In this document: positions 53,624 through 62,708 of the stretch, piece by piece
Numbering within the stretch: the stretch's first letter is position 1
How the letters are laid out: each line of letters opens with the position of its first letter
NCBI RefSeq assembly: GCF_026619435.1
Contig: NZ_JAOVZQ010000001.1
Location: forward strand, 3,169,501 to 3,233,500
Direction of reading: 5' to 3'
Length of the DNA: 64,000 nucleotides
Origin: Hoeflea ulvae
Lineage (GTDB): Bacteria; Pseudomonadota; Alphaproteobacteria; Rhizobiales; Rhizobiaceae
Made by a program: the position numbers and the translations under genes
The notes under the pieces: model-generated
What the model was told of the DNA's origin: nothing
The model's input: the letters and a program-made list of their open reading frames with translations, nothing else
Database searches by the model: none

Positions 53624-54546
53624 CAGAGCCCCTGAGCCAGCTCGGCCTTCACTTCGCTCAACAGTTCACGGCCCGCCGAGCCCTCGATGCGGGCGATGTC
53701 GTCCTGATATTTGAGCAGGGTCCCGAGCGTGTCCGACACGGTTTCGGGATCAAGCGCCAGCCGGTCCAGCTCGGTCAGCGCCGTCGCCCAGTCAATGGTT
53801 TCGGCGACACCGGGGCTCTTGAACAGGTCCATCTGCCTCAGCTTCTGCACATAGGCCACGACCTGGCGCGACAGTTCCTCGTGGCAGCCGGGCACCTTGA
53901 GCCGGACAATTTCGAGCTCGACCTCGGCACTGGGATAGTCCACCCAGTGATACAGGCAGCGCCGCTTCAAGGCGTCATGGATCTCGCGGGTGCGGTTGGT
54001 GGTGATGATGACGATCGGCGGCTCATCGGCCTTGATGGTACCGAGTTCGGGGATCGTGACCTGGTAGTCCGACAGGATTTCCAGCAAAAACGCCTCGAAC
54101 GCCTCGTCGGTCCGGTCAAGTTCGTCGATCAGGAACACCGGCGCACGGCCGCCTGTACCTTCGAGCGCCTGCAGCACCGGACGCCGGATCAGGTGCTTTT
54201 CCGAGAATATCGACCGCTCGATTGCCGAACGGTCATCCTCACCGGTCGCTTCGGCCAGCCGGATTTCCAGCATCTGCGCCGGATAGTTCCACTCATAGAC
54301 CGCAGAGGACACGTCCAGCCCCTCATAGCACTGCAGCCGAATCAGCGGCCGGTCCAGCGCGTTCGACAGTACCTTGGCAATTTCGGTCTTGCCGACACCG
54401 GCCTCGCCTTCGAGAAACAGCGGCCGCTGCATCCGCAGGCTGAGGAACAGCACCGTCGCCAGCGCCTTGCTGGAGACGTAGCCCTGGCTCGAAAGCAGCG
54501 CGCGGGTTTCATCGATGGAAGTCGGCAACGGATTGGATATCGACAT
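53623..54546 (-). CDS. coxD: MoxR-family AAA+ ATPase, CoxD-like
   Basis: A 307-residue AAA+ ATPase. Walker A is LFLEGEAGVGKTEIAKVL near residue 43, Walker B VFLIDELDRTDE near residue 120, and sensor 1 IVITTNRTREIHDALKRR near residue 160. MoxR proteins work with VWA partners as metal-enzyme chaperones; here the partner is the adjacent CoxE-like protein. The start MSISNPLPTS has GGAGC upstream; the frame runs 13 codons further without support. It heads the maturation operon, 41 bases after a flavin reductase gene. Confidence 0.88.
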   Translation of the reverse strand: MSISNPLPTSIDETRALLSSQGYVSSKALATVLFLSLRMQRPLFLEGEAGVGKTEIAKVLSNALDRPLIRLQCYEGLDVSSAVYEWNYPAQMLEIRLAEATGEDDRSAIERSIFSEKHLIRRPVLQALEGTGGRAPVFLIDELDRTDEAFEAFLLEILSDYQVTIPELGTIKADEPPIVIITTNRTREIHDALKRRCLYHWVDYPSAEVELEIVRLKVPGCHEELSRQVVAYVQKLRQMDLFKSPGVAETIDWATALTELDRLALDPETVSDTLGTLLKYQDDIARIEGSAGRELLSEVKAELAQGL

Positions 54547-54587
54547 CGGGGCTCCGTCAGGAAGGTCAGAACTGGGCCCCGCCAAAG

Positions 54588-55082
54588 CTAAACGCTATGG
54601 TATCCGCGGTCCATATACAAAAGCGCCGGTCCGGGCGGGCCGACCCGCAGCCCGATGACCTCGCCGATCAGGATCGTGTGAGTCGCCACCGTCTTGGCCT
54701 CGATCAGGCGGCAGTCAAACACCGTGGCGGCCCCGATCAGCGCCGGCGCACCGGTTGTGATCTGGTCCCATTCGGCCAGCGCGAATCGCGCGTCGACATC
54801 AAGGTGATCGACACCGGAAAAGGCAACCGCCAGCGGCTGGTGCTCGGCCATCAGGGTGTTGAGTGCAAACACGCCCGACTGGATGAACAGCTCATTGTGC
54901 GGATTGGAGTGGTTGAGGCAGACCAGCAATGTGCCCGGATTGTCCGAAACCGAACAGGCCGCCGTGACCGTTACACCACGCCGCACGCCGTCATGCATGG
55001 TCGTGGCAAGCTGCACATGCCCGGCATAGCGCGCCATCGCGTCGCGATACTCCCGAGAATCAATGGTTTGCCGTTTCAACAC
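54588..55082 (-). CDS. Flavin reductase family protein (HpaC/RutF-like)
   Basis: A 164-residue FMN-binding split-barrel protein. Family features are GHVQLATTMHDGVRRGVTVT near residue 21, ACSVSDNPGTLLVCLNHSNP near residue 43, and the C-terminal GEVIGLRVG-PPGPALLYMDRGYH. Members supply reduced flavin to two-component monooxygenases. No oxygenase gene is adjacent. It lies 41 bases upstream of coxD on the same strand and may share its transcript. Confidence 0.87.
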   Translation of the reverse strand: MLKRQTIDSREYRDAMARYAGHVQLATTMHDGVRRGVTVTAACSVSDNPGTLLVCLNHSNPHNELFIQSGVFALNTLMAEHQPLAVAFSGVDHLDVDARFALAEWDQITTGAPALIGAATVFDCRLIEAKTVATHTILIGEVIGLRVGPPGPALLYMDRGYHSV

Positions 55083-55346
55083 GCATGCGCCTCAATGTTG
55101 TGACCGTTGCCGGTATCTCTTGGTCTGATGACCATACATAAAGAGCGGATCGGAATTTGAAACCCGCGGCCGCGACTTTTTCTCGTTCAGGCCCGCCGCA
55201 CACGGCCTGTACGGCCGAAATCGGCGTAAAAAGCGAGACAGGAAGGCGTGAGTCTGATCGCGGCCGGGTGGAATTGGCAGAACGCCTGCCTTTTGCCATC
55301 CGGCAAGGCGCTTCCCTTTGCGGATGATCGGCTCTAAATATCGGCC

Positions 55347-56471
55347 ATGATGATCCGTTCTGCACTTGCCGGTCTGGCGCTCGCCCTGACCTTCCTGATG
55401 ACCGCCGCGCCTGTCAGCGCGCAAACCGTGCGCGTCGGCATCGTCATTCCCCAGTCCGGGCAGTTCAAGCTGCTGGGCGATCATGTCCGCCAGGCCTTCG
55501 AGGTGTGGAACGCAGGCAATCCGGGTGTGTTCAGCGATGTCGTCGAAGGCGATGACGGCTGCACCGAGCAATCGGGCAAGGATGCGGCCGCAGCCATGGC
55601 CGAGGCCGGTGTCGATATCGTCGTCGGGTTCCTGTGCACCGAAACCCTTGCCGCAGCGCTGCCGCTGCTGACCGCGGAGGGCATTCCGGTGATGACCCTG
55701 ACGGTCCGCGCCGACATCATCGCCGAAGAGGCGGCGCGGCTGGGCTGGAAATTCTTTCGCCTCGCGCCGCGGGCCGGGTCCGAGGCCGACATTGCCGCCG
55801 ATGCCATTTTCCGCCTCTGGGCCGACCAGCCTTTCGCGCTGATCGAGGACGGCGCCATTTCCGGCCGTGAACTGGTAGAGGCGATCCGCATCCAGCTCGA
55901 GAACCGCGGGCTCAAGCCGACTTTCGTCGACAATTACCGGCCCGGACAGGCAACCCAGCCAAGCCTGATGCGGCGGCTCAAATCCGCCGGCGTCTCCCGC
56001 GTCTTTGTCGGCGGCGAACGCGCCGACCTGGCGGTGATCGCCTATGAGGCCGATTACCAGAGCGTTCCGCTCAAATTCATGGGCGGCGACGCGCTCAATG
56101 CGCCGGAAGGCGAAAATCCGATTCCCGAGGGAACCATCGCCGTGCTGGCAGCCGCCGCCACATCCGGTCCGGAGGACCAGGCTGCCCGCGACGCCTTTGC
56201 CGGCCACGGCCTGATCGCCGAAGGGTTGCGCATTCCCGCCTATGCGGCGGCGGAAATCATCGGCGCGGCCGCGACCCGCATGACCTATGGCGAAACCAGC
56301 CTGCAGGACCTGCTCGGCCAGACCACATTTTCCACCGCGCTTGGACCGGTGACATTCGAACCTGATGGCGAACGCCGCGAGCCGGGCTTCGTGCTCGCCA
56401 TTCTCGAGGACGGCAGTTTCCGGCGGCTGAGCATCGAGGATACCGCGGCCCTGGCCGGAGACAGCAATTGA
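55347..56471 (+). CDS. Periplasmic substrate-binding protein (Peripla_BP_6, branched-chain amino acid type)
   Basis: A 374-residue ABC-type binding protein. Signal peptide: basic MMIRSALAG, hydrophobic core, cleavage after PVSAQ near residue 26. The mature protein begins TVRVGIVIPQSGQFKLLGDH, the LivJ-like pattern, with DGCTEQSGKDAAAAMAEAG and VGFLCTETLAAALPLL. Cysteines in DGCTEQ and FLCTET may pair. No permease or ATPase genes are near, so it is an orphan binding or sensory protein. The stop overlaps the TTG start of the P1 peptidase gene. Confidence 0.86.
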   Translation: MMIRSALAGLALALTFLMTAAPVSAQTVRVGIVIPQSGQFKLLGDHVRQAFEVWNAGNPGVFSDVVEGDDGCTEQSGKDAAAAMAEAGVDIVVGFLCTETLAAALPLLTAEGIPVMTLTVRADIIAEEAARLGWKFFRLAPRAGSEADIAADAIFRLWADQPFALIEDGAISGRELVEAIRIQLENRGLKPTFVDNYRPGQATQPSLMRRLKSAGVSRVFVGGERADLAVIAYEADYQSVPLKFMGGDALNAPEGENPIPEGTIAVLAAAATSGPEDQAARDAFAGHGLIAEGLRIPAYAAAEIIGAAATRMTYGETSLQDLLGQTTFSTALGPVTFEPDGERREPGFVLAILEDGSFRRLSIEDTAALAGDSN

Positions 56472-57477
56472 CCAGCACCGGCCCCCGCAACCTGATCACC
56501 GATGTGGCCGGCCTCAAGGTCGGCAATGCCGGCGACTGCGATCTCAATTCCGGCGTCACCGTTGTCGTCTGCGATCCTCCGGCCACCGCAGCCGTGCAGG
56601 TTCTCGGCGGTGCCCCCGGCACCCGCGAAACCGATCTGCTCGAACCGCACAATTCGGTCGAGACCGTCAACGGTCTGGTTCTTTCGGGCGGGTCAGCCTT
56701 TGGCCTCGATGCCGCCAGCGGCGCCCGGGCATGGATGCGGCAACAGGGCATGGGTTTCGAAGTCGGTCCACACCGCATTCCCATCGTGCCCGCGGCGATC
56801 CTGTTCGACCTGATCAATGGCGGCGACAAGGATTGGGGCCGGTACCCGCCCTATCGCGAGCTTGGCTACCAGGCCGCCGCTGCCGCCGCGCAGGAGTTCG
56901 AGATCGGAACCGCCGGCGCGGGCATCGGCGCCTTGACCGCGACCTTCAAGGGCGGCCTCGGCTCGGCTTCCGCGCTGACGCCGGATCAGTATTGCATCGG
57001 CGCGCTGGTCGCGGCCAATCCGATGGGCTCGGCCACCATTGGCGACAGCGGTCATTTCTGGGCCGCACCTTTCGAGGCCGGTGCGGAATTCGGCGGGCTT
57101 GGCATGCCTTCCCCTTCCCGGCCGACGCTGAAGATCTGAGGATCAAGTTCCGCGATCTCGCCCGGGGCGTCTCCAACACCACGATTGCCGTCATCGCCAC
57201 CGACGCGGTGCTGACCAAGGCCGAAGCCAAGCGGCTTGCGATTGCCGCCCATGCCGGCTTCGCCCGCGCGATCTGGCCAAGCCATACCCCGTTTGACGGC
57301 GACCTGGTCTTTGCGCTGGCAACCGGCGCATCGGGCCGCAAACCGTCACCCGATGCGTTTCTGGACATGTGCGCGGCGGCGGCCTCGACCATGAGCCGCG
57401 CCATTGCCCGCGGCGTCCATGCGGCAACACCCGATCCGCGTGACCTGATGCCCGCCTGGGTGACGCACCAAGATTGA
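56468..57477 (+). pseudogene. P1 (S58) family peptidase, frameshifted
   Basis: The first frame (56468-57139) encodes the N-terminal two thirds: NLITDVAGLKVGNAGDCDLN, GLVLSGGSAFGLDAASGAR and AGAGIGALTATFKGGLGSAS, all typical of DmpA/NylC-type self-processing amidohydrolases. It stops after GLGMPSPSRPTLKI. The remaining family sequence (LRIKFRDLARGVSNTTIAVI, then HAGFARAIWPSHTPFDGD) is in another frame and ends at 57477. One missing base in the C-run CCTTCCCCTTCCC near 57107-57120 accounts for it. The catalytic Thr after Asn (NTT) is in the second part, so the product as written is inactive. Start is a TTG overlapping the binding-protein stop. Confidence 0.8.
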
Positions 57478-57546
57478 ACCGGTTGCGGTTGCCCGCCCGC
57501 CCCGGCAGTGCTACCCGGAGCATTCTGACCAATCCGAGAACCCGCG

Positions 57547-58278
57547 ATGCCAGCCCTACGCCATTTGCTGTTTGCCGTCATTGCCTTGAGCTTCGAGGCC
57601 GGTGCTGCGACCGCCGGGGAATTTGCGGAATTCCGGCCCATCGGCTTTTCACAGGACGGCAAGGTCTTCGCGTTTGAGGAATTCGGCATTCAGGACGGAT
57701 CCGGCTTTGCCTTTGCCAACCGCTTCTTCATCGACACCACCGATGATTCGTTCCTGCCCTCATCCACCGTGCGCATCGTCATCAAGGACGATCCCGGCTC
57801 CATCGGCGACGCCCGGGCCAGGGCTGCGGCGCAGTCGGCAACGCTGGAGGCCCGATACAGGTTTGCGGACACACCCGGCACTTTCGCCGCCTTCAATCCG
57901 CTTTCCAATCTTGATGGCGCGGCCCATCTCTTGCGCTACACGGCCTTCTCCATGGTACCGCAGCCCTTCGCCCCCTATGCGGTGACCCTGCAGGAAAAGC
58001 CGCTGCCGCCCTCGGCGCTCTGCGAGGCCTTCAGCGACCGCTCCGTCGGCTTCCGGCTGGAACTGGCCGAGATCAATGGCGAACCCGCCTCGCTGGTGCT
58101 TCACGACGACAAGTCGGTGCCGCAAAGCCGCGGCTGCCCGACCGGTTACCGCATCGGCGGCGCTCTCACACATCTTGCAGATGGCGTGTCGACCCATGTC
58201 GTGCTGGTGCTGGTCCGCTCGCTCGGCTTTGAAGGCGAAAACGGCCGCTGGATCGCCGTCACCCGACGCCTGGAATGA
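57547..58278 (+). CDS. Secreted DUF2259-type protein
   Basis: A 243-residue protein with a signal peptide (cleavage after TATAG near residue 22). The beginning of the mature part, EFRPIGFSQDGKVFAFEEFG, matches DUF2259 proteins (predicted secreted proteins of alphaproteobacteria with unknown function). Two cysteines (LCEAFS and GCPTGY) may form a disulfide. It overlaps the next membrane-protein gene by 4 bases (ATGA). Function is unknown. Confidence 0.78.
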   Translation: MPALRHLLFAVIALSFEAGAATAGEFAEFRPIGFSQDGKVFAFEEFGIQDGSGFAFANRFFIDTTDDSFLPSSTVRIVIKDDPGSIGDARARAAAQSATLEARYRFADTPGTFAAFNPLSNLDGAAHLLRYTAFSMVPQPFAPYAVTLQEKPLPPSALCEAFSDRSVGFRLELAEINGEPASLVLHDDKSVPQSRGCPTGYRIGGALTHLADGVSTHVVLVLVRSLGFEGENGRWIAVTRRLE

Positions 58279-58880
58279 AAACTCCCGTCAAACGGCACAA
58301 GGGCCCGGCGCCAAGACCGGCCAATGACAATTCCAACCTGCGCGACCGGCTCCGCGCGGCCCGGATTTCCTGGCGCGACGGCGTGCTCGGCGCCATCGGC
58401 TGGGGCGCTGCCATGGCGCTTTCGGCGCAGGCCTCGCTGTGGCTGTCGACGGCGGCGCTGACCAGCCATTACTGGAGCCTGACGGCGCTGGCGTTTTTTG
58501 GCGCTGCCCTTGCCTGGCCCTTCAGTCTCGCCTGTTGCCGCTTCATCTCCTATGGCCGGGCCCGCGAGGCAGCCTTTGCCGCAGCCTTCCTGTGCCTGAC
58601 CATTTTCACCATCGGCGTGACCTCGGTGACCTTCGCCCTTGTCTACCGCACCTTCTATGCCCAATGGCACGGTGACCCCTTCACCATGCTCTGGCTGATG
58701 CAGCTGGTTTTCACCATCGGCGCAGCACTTTACCAGTTCGCGGTCCAGGGGCTGCGGCTCTATCTGCCGCTCGGTGTGGTGTTCCTGTTTGCCGCATCGG
58801 TCCTGCTGGCGAAGCATCACGACCGCGCAAAACGGGCCAAAACCCGTAATATCCCCCGGGAAAACCGATCTGCCGTTTGA
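58275..58880 (+). CDS. Uncharacterised integral membrane protein
   Basis: A 201-residue protein with a basic N-terminal tail (about 30 residues) and four predicted helices (about residues 38-56, 67-87, 105-125, 142-180). The C-terminal tail is basic. No family recognised with confidence. It is translationally coupled to the DUF2259 gene (ATGA overlap), suggesting a shared envelope function. Its C-terminus is 56 bases before the purB start. Confidence 0.7.
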   Translation: MKTPVKRHKGPAPRPANDNSNLRDRLRAARISWRDGVLGAIGWGAAMALSAQASLWLSTAALTSHYWSLTALAFFGAALAWPFSLACCRFISYGRAREAAFAAAFLCLTIFTIGVTSVTFALVYRTFYAQWHGDPFTMLWLMQLVFTIGAALYQFAVQGLRLYLPLGVVFLFAASVLLAKHHDRAKRAKTRNIPRENRSAV

Positions 58881-58936
58881 TTTCGGTTCAAAATGAACTA
58901 GACCCGGCGCAACGCAACAAACCCACGGAACCTGCC

Positions 58937-60265
58937 ATGATCCCGCGCTATTCCCGCCCTGAAATGGTCGACATCTGGTCGCCGGAAGCCAAGTTCCGCA
59001 TCTGGTTCGAAATCGAGGCGCACGCCTGCGATGCGCTGGCCGAACTGGGCGTGATCCCCAAGGAAGCCGCAAAGACAATCTGGGAAAAGGGCAATGCGGC
59101 GAAATTCGACGTCGCCCGCATCGACGAGATCGAGGCTGTCACCAAGCATGACGTGATCGCCTTCCTGACCCATCTGGCCGAAATCGTCGGCCCCGACGCG
59201 CGGTTCGTGCATCAGGGCATGACATCGTCGGATGTGCTCGACACCTGCTTCAACGTGCAGCTGGTCAATGCCACCGACCTGTTGCTGGCCGAGATGGACG
59301 CGCTGCTGGCGGCAATCAAGCGCCGCGCATTCGAGCACAAGGACACCGTCTGCATCGGCCGCTCGCACGGCATTCACGCCGAGCCGGTCACCTTCGGGCT
59401 GAAGATGGCCGAGGCCTATGCCGAATTCGACCGCAGCCGCACCCGGCTGATCAATGCCCGCGCCGAGATCGCCACCTGCGCCATTTCCGGCGCTGTCGGC
59501 ACCTTCGCCAATATCGACCCGCGGGTCGAGGAACATGTCGCCAAGGCAATGGGACTGACCGCCGAGCCGGTCTCCACCCAGGTGATCCCGCGTGACCGCC
59601 ACGCGATGTATTTCGCCACGCTCGGCGTCGTCGCCTCCTCGATCGAGCGCGTCGCCACGGAAATCCGCCATCTGCAGCGCACCGAGGTGCTCGAAGCCGA
59701 AGAATATTTCTCTCCCGGCCAAAAGGGCTCGTCGGCAATGCCGCACAAGCGCAACCCGGTTCTGACCGAGAATCTCACCGGCCTGTCGCGGCTGGTGCGC
59801 ATGGCGGTGACGCCGGCGATGGAAAATGTCGCGCTGTGGCATGAGCGCGATATCTCGCACTCCTCGGTCGAGCGCATGATCGGCCCCGATACCACCGTCA
59901 CGCTCGACTTCGCGCTTCACCGCCTCACCGGCGTCATCGACAAGCTGATGATCTATCCTGAGCGGATGATGGGCAATATGGACCGTCTCGGCGGCCTTGT
60001 GCATTCCCAGCGCATCCTGCTGGCGCTGACCCAGGCCGGCTCGTCGCGCGAGGACGCCTATCGTCTGGTCCAGCGCAACGCCATGAAGGTCTGGGACAGC
60101 TACCAGGTCTCCGGTGATTCCAGCGTCGACTTTCTCACCGAGCTTCTGGCCGACGAGGATGTGCGCAAATACCTTTCCGAAGCCGACATTCGCGACCGCT
60201 TCGACCTTGGCTATCACACCAAACATGTCGATGTGATCTTCAATCGAGTGTTCGGCGAGAGCTAG
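58937..60265 (+). CDS. purB: Adenylosuccinate lyase
   Basis: PurB catalyses two eliminations in purine synthesis (SAICAR to AICAR and adenylosuccinate to AMP). The 442-residue protein shows MIPRYSRPEMVDIWSPEAKF at the start, FVHQGMTSSDVLDTC near residue 92, and the fumarase/aspartase signature SSAMPHKRNP near residue 265 with the flexible catalytic Ser loop. GGAAC lies 6 bases upstream of the ATG. The related purC and purS genes lie 2.5 kb downstream, so purine genes are loosely grouped. Confidence 0.97.
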   Translation: MIPRYSRPEMVDIWSPEAKFRIWFEIEAHACDALAELGVIPKEAAKTIWEKGNAAKFDVARIDEIEAVTKHDVIAFLTHLAEIVGPDARFVHQGMTSSDVLDTCFNVQLVNATDLLLAEMDALLAAIKRRAFEHKDTVCIGRSHGIHAEPVTFGLKMAEAYAEFDRSRTRLINARAEIATCAISGAVGTFANIDPRVEEHVAKAMGLTAEPVSTQVIPRDRHAMYFATLGVVASSIERVATEIRHLQRTEVLEAEEYFSPGQKGSSAMPHKRNPVLTENLTGLSRLVRMAVTPAMENVALWHERDISHSSVERMIGPDTTVTLDFALHRLTGVIDKLMIYPERMMGNMDRLGGLVHSQRILLALTQAGSSREDAYRLVQRNAMKVWDSYQVSGDSSVDFLTELLADEDVRKYLSEADIRDRFDLGYHTKHVDVIFNRVFGES

Positions 60266-60400
60266 CGCGTCCACAGGTTAACGGCTGTCACCGGAAGTGA
60301 TCGGGGTGCATGATTTTGCCCCCGTGTCGCCGCTGTTGTGTCGCCATGTCGCCGCGGTTGCCGCCCAATCTGCCGGTCAATCCACGTCATGGAGGACGCT

Positions 60401-60634
60401 ATGCAGAATTATCCGCCGGTTTTCGACCAGGACCGCCGCGATCGCCGGGACCACGGCTATGAACCCCGCGAACCCAATGCCAGCGGCGCGAGCCTCTGGG
60501 TGACCGCGGCCGTGGTCATCGTGTCGCTCGCCGCCTTGCTGTTGCTCAATGAAGGCAAATTGAACAATGGCGGCGCGCCTTTCGTCATCACGCCGCCAAG
60601 CCAGGCGACGGCCACCCCCGCTGTGAACCTCTGA
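60401..60634 (+). CDS. Small single-helix membrane protein
   Basis: A 77-residue protein with an Asp/Arg-rich N-terminal half (FDQDRRDRRDHGYEPREP) and one transmembrane helix (LWVTAAVVIVSLAALLLL, near residues 34-51), then a Pro/Ala/Thr-rich tail. The ATG at 60401 has GGAGGAC five bases upstream, which supports translation. I recognise no family. It lies 135 bases after purB. Confidence 0.62.
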   Translation: MQNYPPVFDQDRRDRRDHGYEPREPNASGASLWVTAAVVIVSLAALLLLNEGKLNNGGAPFVITPPSQATATPAVNL

Positions 60635-60725
60635 TCGTCGGCGCCAACTGACGGCGCGGCCCTTGCCGCATCCCGCACCTGATCCACCGGTTGACATTTG
60701 CGCCGTGTTCACCCACCTCGGCAGC

Positions 60726-61274
60726 ATGAAAGTTGCAGACGCCGACATCCTCATCGTTCCCGGCTACACCAATTCCGGACCCGACCACTGGCAGACCCGC
60801 TGGCAGGCGCGGCTGTCGACCGCGCGCCGGGTCGAACAGGATTCCTGGGCCAAGCCGGTGCGCGAAGACTGGACCGCCCGCTTTGCGGAATGCGTCAATC
60901 AATCCAAAAGACCGGTGGTGGTCATCGCCCATTCGCTGGGCGTCGCCACGGCCCTGCAGGCCTTGCCGCAATGCAACAGGAAAATTGCCGGCGCCTTTCT
61001 GGTTGCCCCTCCGGAAGTGGCCAATCCCGGCATCCGGCCCCGGCACCTGATGACCTTCGGCCCCTATAACGAGGACCCCTTGCCGTTCCCGTCGATCGTG
61101 GTGGCAAGCCGCAACGATCCTTTCGGCTCCTTCGAGCATGCCGGAGACATGGCCAATGCCTGGGGCTCCCGGCTGGTCGATGCCGGCGAGGCCGGGCATA
61201 TCAATGCCGAATCAGGCCATGGCCCCTGGCCCGAAGGCATCATGGTGCTGGCCCGGTTCCTCTCCCGGCTCTAG
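60726..61274 (+). CDS. RBBP9/YdeN-family alpha/beta hydrolase
   Basis: A 182-residue small serine hydrolase. The N-terminal segment ILIVPGYTNSGPDHWQTRW carries the oxyanion region, the nucleophile is in VIAHSLGVATAL near residue 72, the acid is Asp in ASRNDPFG near residue 130, and the catalytic His is in GEAGHINAESGHGPWPEG near residue 160. Proteins of this family (e.g. YdeN, human RBBP9) have poorly defined substrates. The start ATG is 60726; an open frame upstream lacks family similarity. It ends 9 bases before the convergent aldolase gene. Confidence 0.87.
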   Translation: MKVADADILIVPGYTNSGPDHWQTRWQARLSTARRVEQDSWAKPVREDWTARFAECVNQSKRPVVVIAHSLGVATALQALPQCNRKIAGAFLVAPPEVANPGIRPRHLMTFGPYNEDPLPFPSIVVASRNDPFGSFEHAGDMANAWGSRLVDAGEAGHINAESGHGPWPEGIMVLARFLSRL

Positions 61275-61283
61275 ATCGCCGGA

Positions 61284-62045
61284 TCAGGCGCACGCCTTGC
61301 CGAGCATTACCGCTGCGCCGGCATGGAAGATACCCGGATCGGTGTTGAGCGCCGCCATGCGGTAGCCCATCCGGGCAAAACCCGGCACATCGGACGGGTC
61401 GACCGCGAAGATGGAGGCAAACTTGCCCGCTTCACGGGTACGCCGGCCGATTTCGGCAAGCACGTCCTGCAGTTCGGCATTGCGCGGGTCAACGCCTGCG
61501 CCATTGAACCAGGATATCGACAGGTCGGACGGCCCGACAAAAATGCCGTCGATCCCGTCATTGCCGAGAATTCCGTCAAGCGCCGCAAACGCCTCGCGGG
61601 TCTCGATCATCGCCAGCGCCAGGGTCTCCCGGTTGGCTGCTGCGAAATAGCTTTCCGGCGAATGCGACCGGTGCATCTGCAGCGCCTTCGTCGGCCCCCA
61701 GGATCGCTCCCCCAATGGCGGATATTTCATCGCCTTCGCGAAGGCGTCCGCGTCGGCGACCGAATTGATCATCGGTGCGATGACGGCTTCAAATCCCATG
61801 TCGAGCGCCCGGCTGGCCAGATCATTGCGCCCCACCGGAATGCGCAGCATCGCGGGCTTTCCCGCGGCAAAGATCGCCTTGGCCGAGGCAAAGGCCGAAG
61901 CCTCGTCATGGGCGCCATGCTGCATGTCGACGGTGACCGTGTCGAAGCCACACCCGGCAAGCGCGCCCGCCATGTCGGCCGAGGCCGATGACGACCAGGC
62001 CGTGATCAACACCTTGTCCTGATCGATTTCATCTCGCAACTGCAT
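61284..62045 (-). CDS. HpcH/HpaI-family aldolase/citrate lyase-type protein
   Basis: A 253-residue class II pyruvate aldolase fold. The catalytic His is in VDMQHGAHD near residue 44, the Arg in LRIPVGRND near residue 70, and metal ligands are Glu in AMIETREAF near residue 145 and Asp in VGPSDLSIS near residue 171. These enzymes cleave 4-hydroxy-2-oxoacids to pyruvate plus an aldehyde. GGGAGGAG lies 6 bases upstream of the ATG at 62045. It is a single gene, terminating towards the RBBP9-like gene. Substrate unknown. Confidence 0.9.
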   Translation of the reverse strand: MQLRDEIDQDKVLITAWSSSASADMAGALAGCGFDTVTVDMQHGAHDEASAFASAKAIFAAGKPAMLRIPVGRNDLASRALDMGFEAVIAPMINSVADADAFAKAMKYPPLGERSWGPTKALQMHRSHSPESYFAAANRETLALAMIETREAFAALDGILGNDGIDGIFVGPSDLSISWFNGAGVDPRNAELQDVLAEIGRRTREAGKFASIFAVDPSDVPGFARMGYRMAALNTDPGIFHAGAAVMLGKACA

Positions 62046-62107
62046 GGCTGGCTCCTCCCGAATCACCACTTCGCCCCCCAAAGGGTGCCCCGTTTCCTCA
62101 ATCCAAC

Positions 62108-62139
62108 AAAAAACCGCCTGCGGCAAGCCGCAGACGGTT
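62108..62139 (-). terminator. Intrinsic terminator of the zeta-inhibitor gene
   Basis: On the minus strand, AACCG(T)CTGCGGC-TT-GCCGCAG(G)CGGTT, a 13-base stem with one G-U pair, is followed by a T-run (plus-strand AAAAAA at 62108-62113). It lies 25 bases after the stop of the gene at 62164 and fits a rho-independent terminator. Confidence 0.85.
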
Positions 62140-62163
62140 CTGGAAAATCAGACCTTGACGGGA

Positions 62164-62484
62164 TCAGCCGGCCTGGATCTGCTCGACGGCGAGAGCCAGC
62201 AGCTCGTCCATCTTGCGGCGCAGCTGGTGGTCGGACTGGCCGACATTGCCGGCGTCGAAATCGGCACGGACCTTGCGGAACACATCCTCATCGCCGGCTT
62301 CTTCGAAATCGGCCATCACCACGCTCTTGGCATAGGTCTCGGCATCGTCGCCTGTCTTGCCAAGCAATTCGGCGGCCCAGAGCCCCAAAAGCTTGTTGCG
62401 GCGGGCTTCCGCCTTGAACTTCAGTTCCGCATCGTGAGCAAACTTGTTCTCGAATGCGTTTTCGCGATCTTTCATGTTGCTCAT
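62164..62484 (-). CDS. DUF1476 protein, F1F0-ATPase inhibitor zeta-subunit family
   Basis: A 106-residue helical protein. Its N-terminal region, KDRENAFENKFAHDAELKFK, and the following ARRNKLLGLWAAELLGKTGD match DUF1476, whose Paracoccus member is the zeta subunit that blocks ATP hydrolysis by the F1 motor. The N-terminal inhibitory helix is present; whether this member inhibits (inhibition varies among species) cannot be told. GGAG lies 6 bases upstream of the ATG at 62484; an ATG three codons later is also possible. It is divergent from purC. Confidence 0.88.
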   Translation of the reverse strand: MSNMKDRENAFENKFAHDAELKFKAEARRNKLLGLWAAELLGKTGDDAETYAKSVVMADFEEAGDEDVFRKVRADFDAGNVGQSDHQLRRKMDELLALAVEQIQAG

Positions 62485-62708
62485 GGCTGGCTCCAGACTG
62501 TGAATCAATGATCCCTATATGGGGGTTTGCCCCATAAAACAAAAGACCGCCGAAAGTGCAATGCAAACCCGCATGTTGCGGCTTATTTCCGGGGACATTG
62601 CCGACAACGGCGTTGTGAAAGCCGGGACAATCCGCTAAAGCACGGCTCAAAATCGACCCTATGCCGAGTTGCCGCGGCTTCAGCCGGCTCAAAAGACAGA
62701 GATGCTCC

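Noticed and set aside
55092..56207. 371-codon minus-strand frame over the binding-protein gene
   Set aside because: No similarity pattern, and the opposite frame has a signal peptide and family motifs.
58898..60274. 458-codon minus-strand frame opposite purB
   Set aside because: Perfect overlap with an essential, fully conserved gene on the other strand; antisense shadow.
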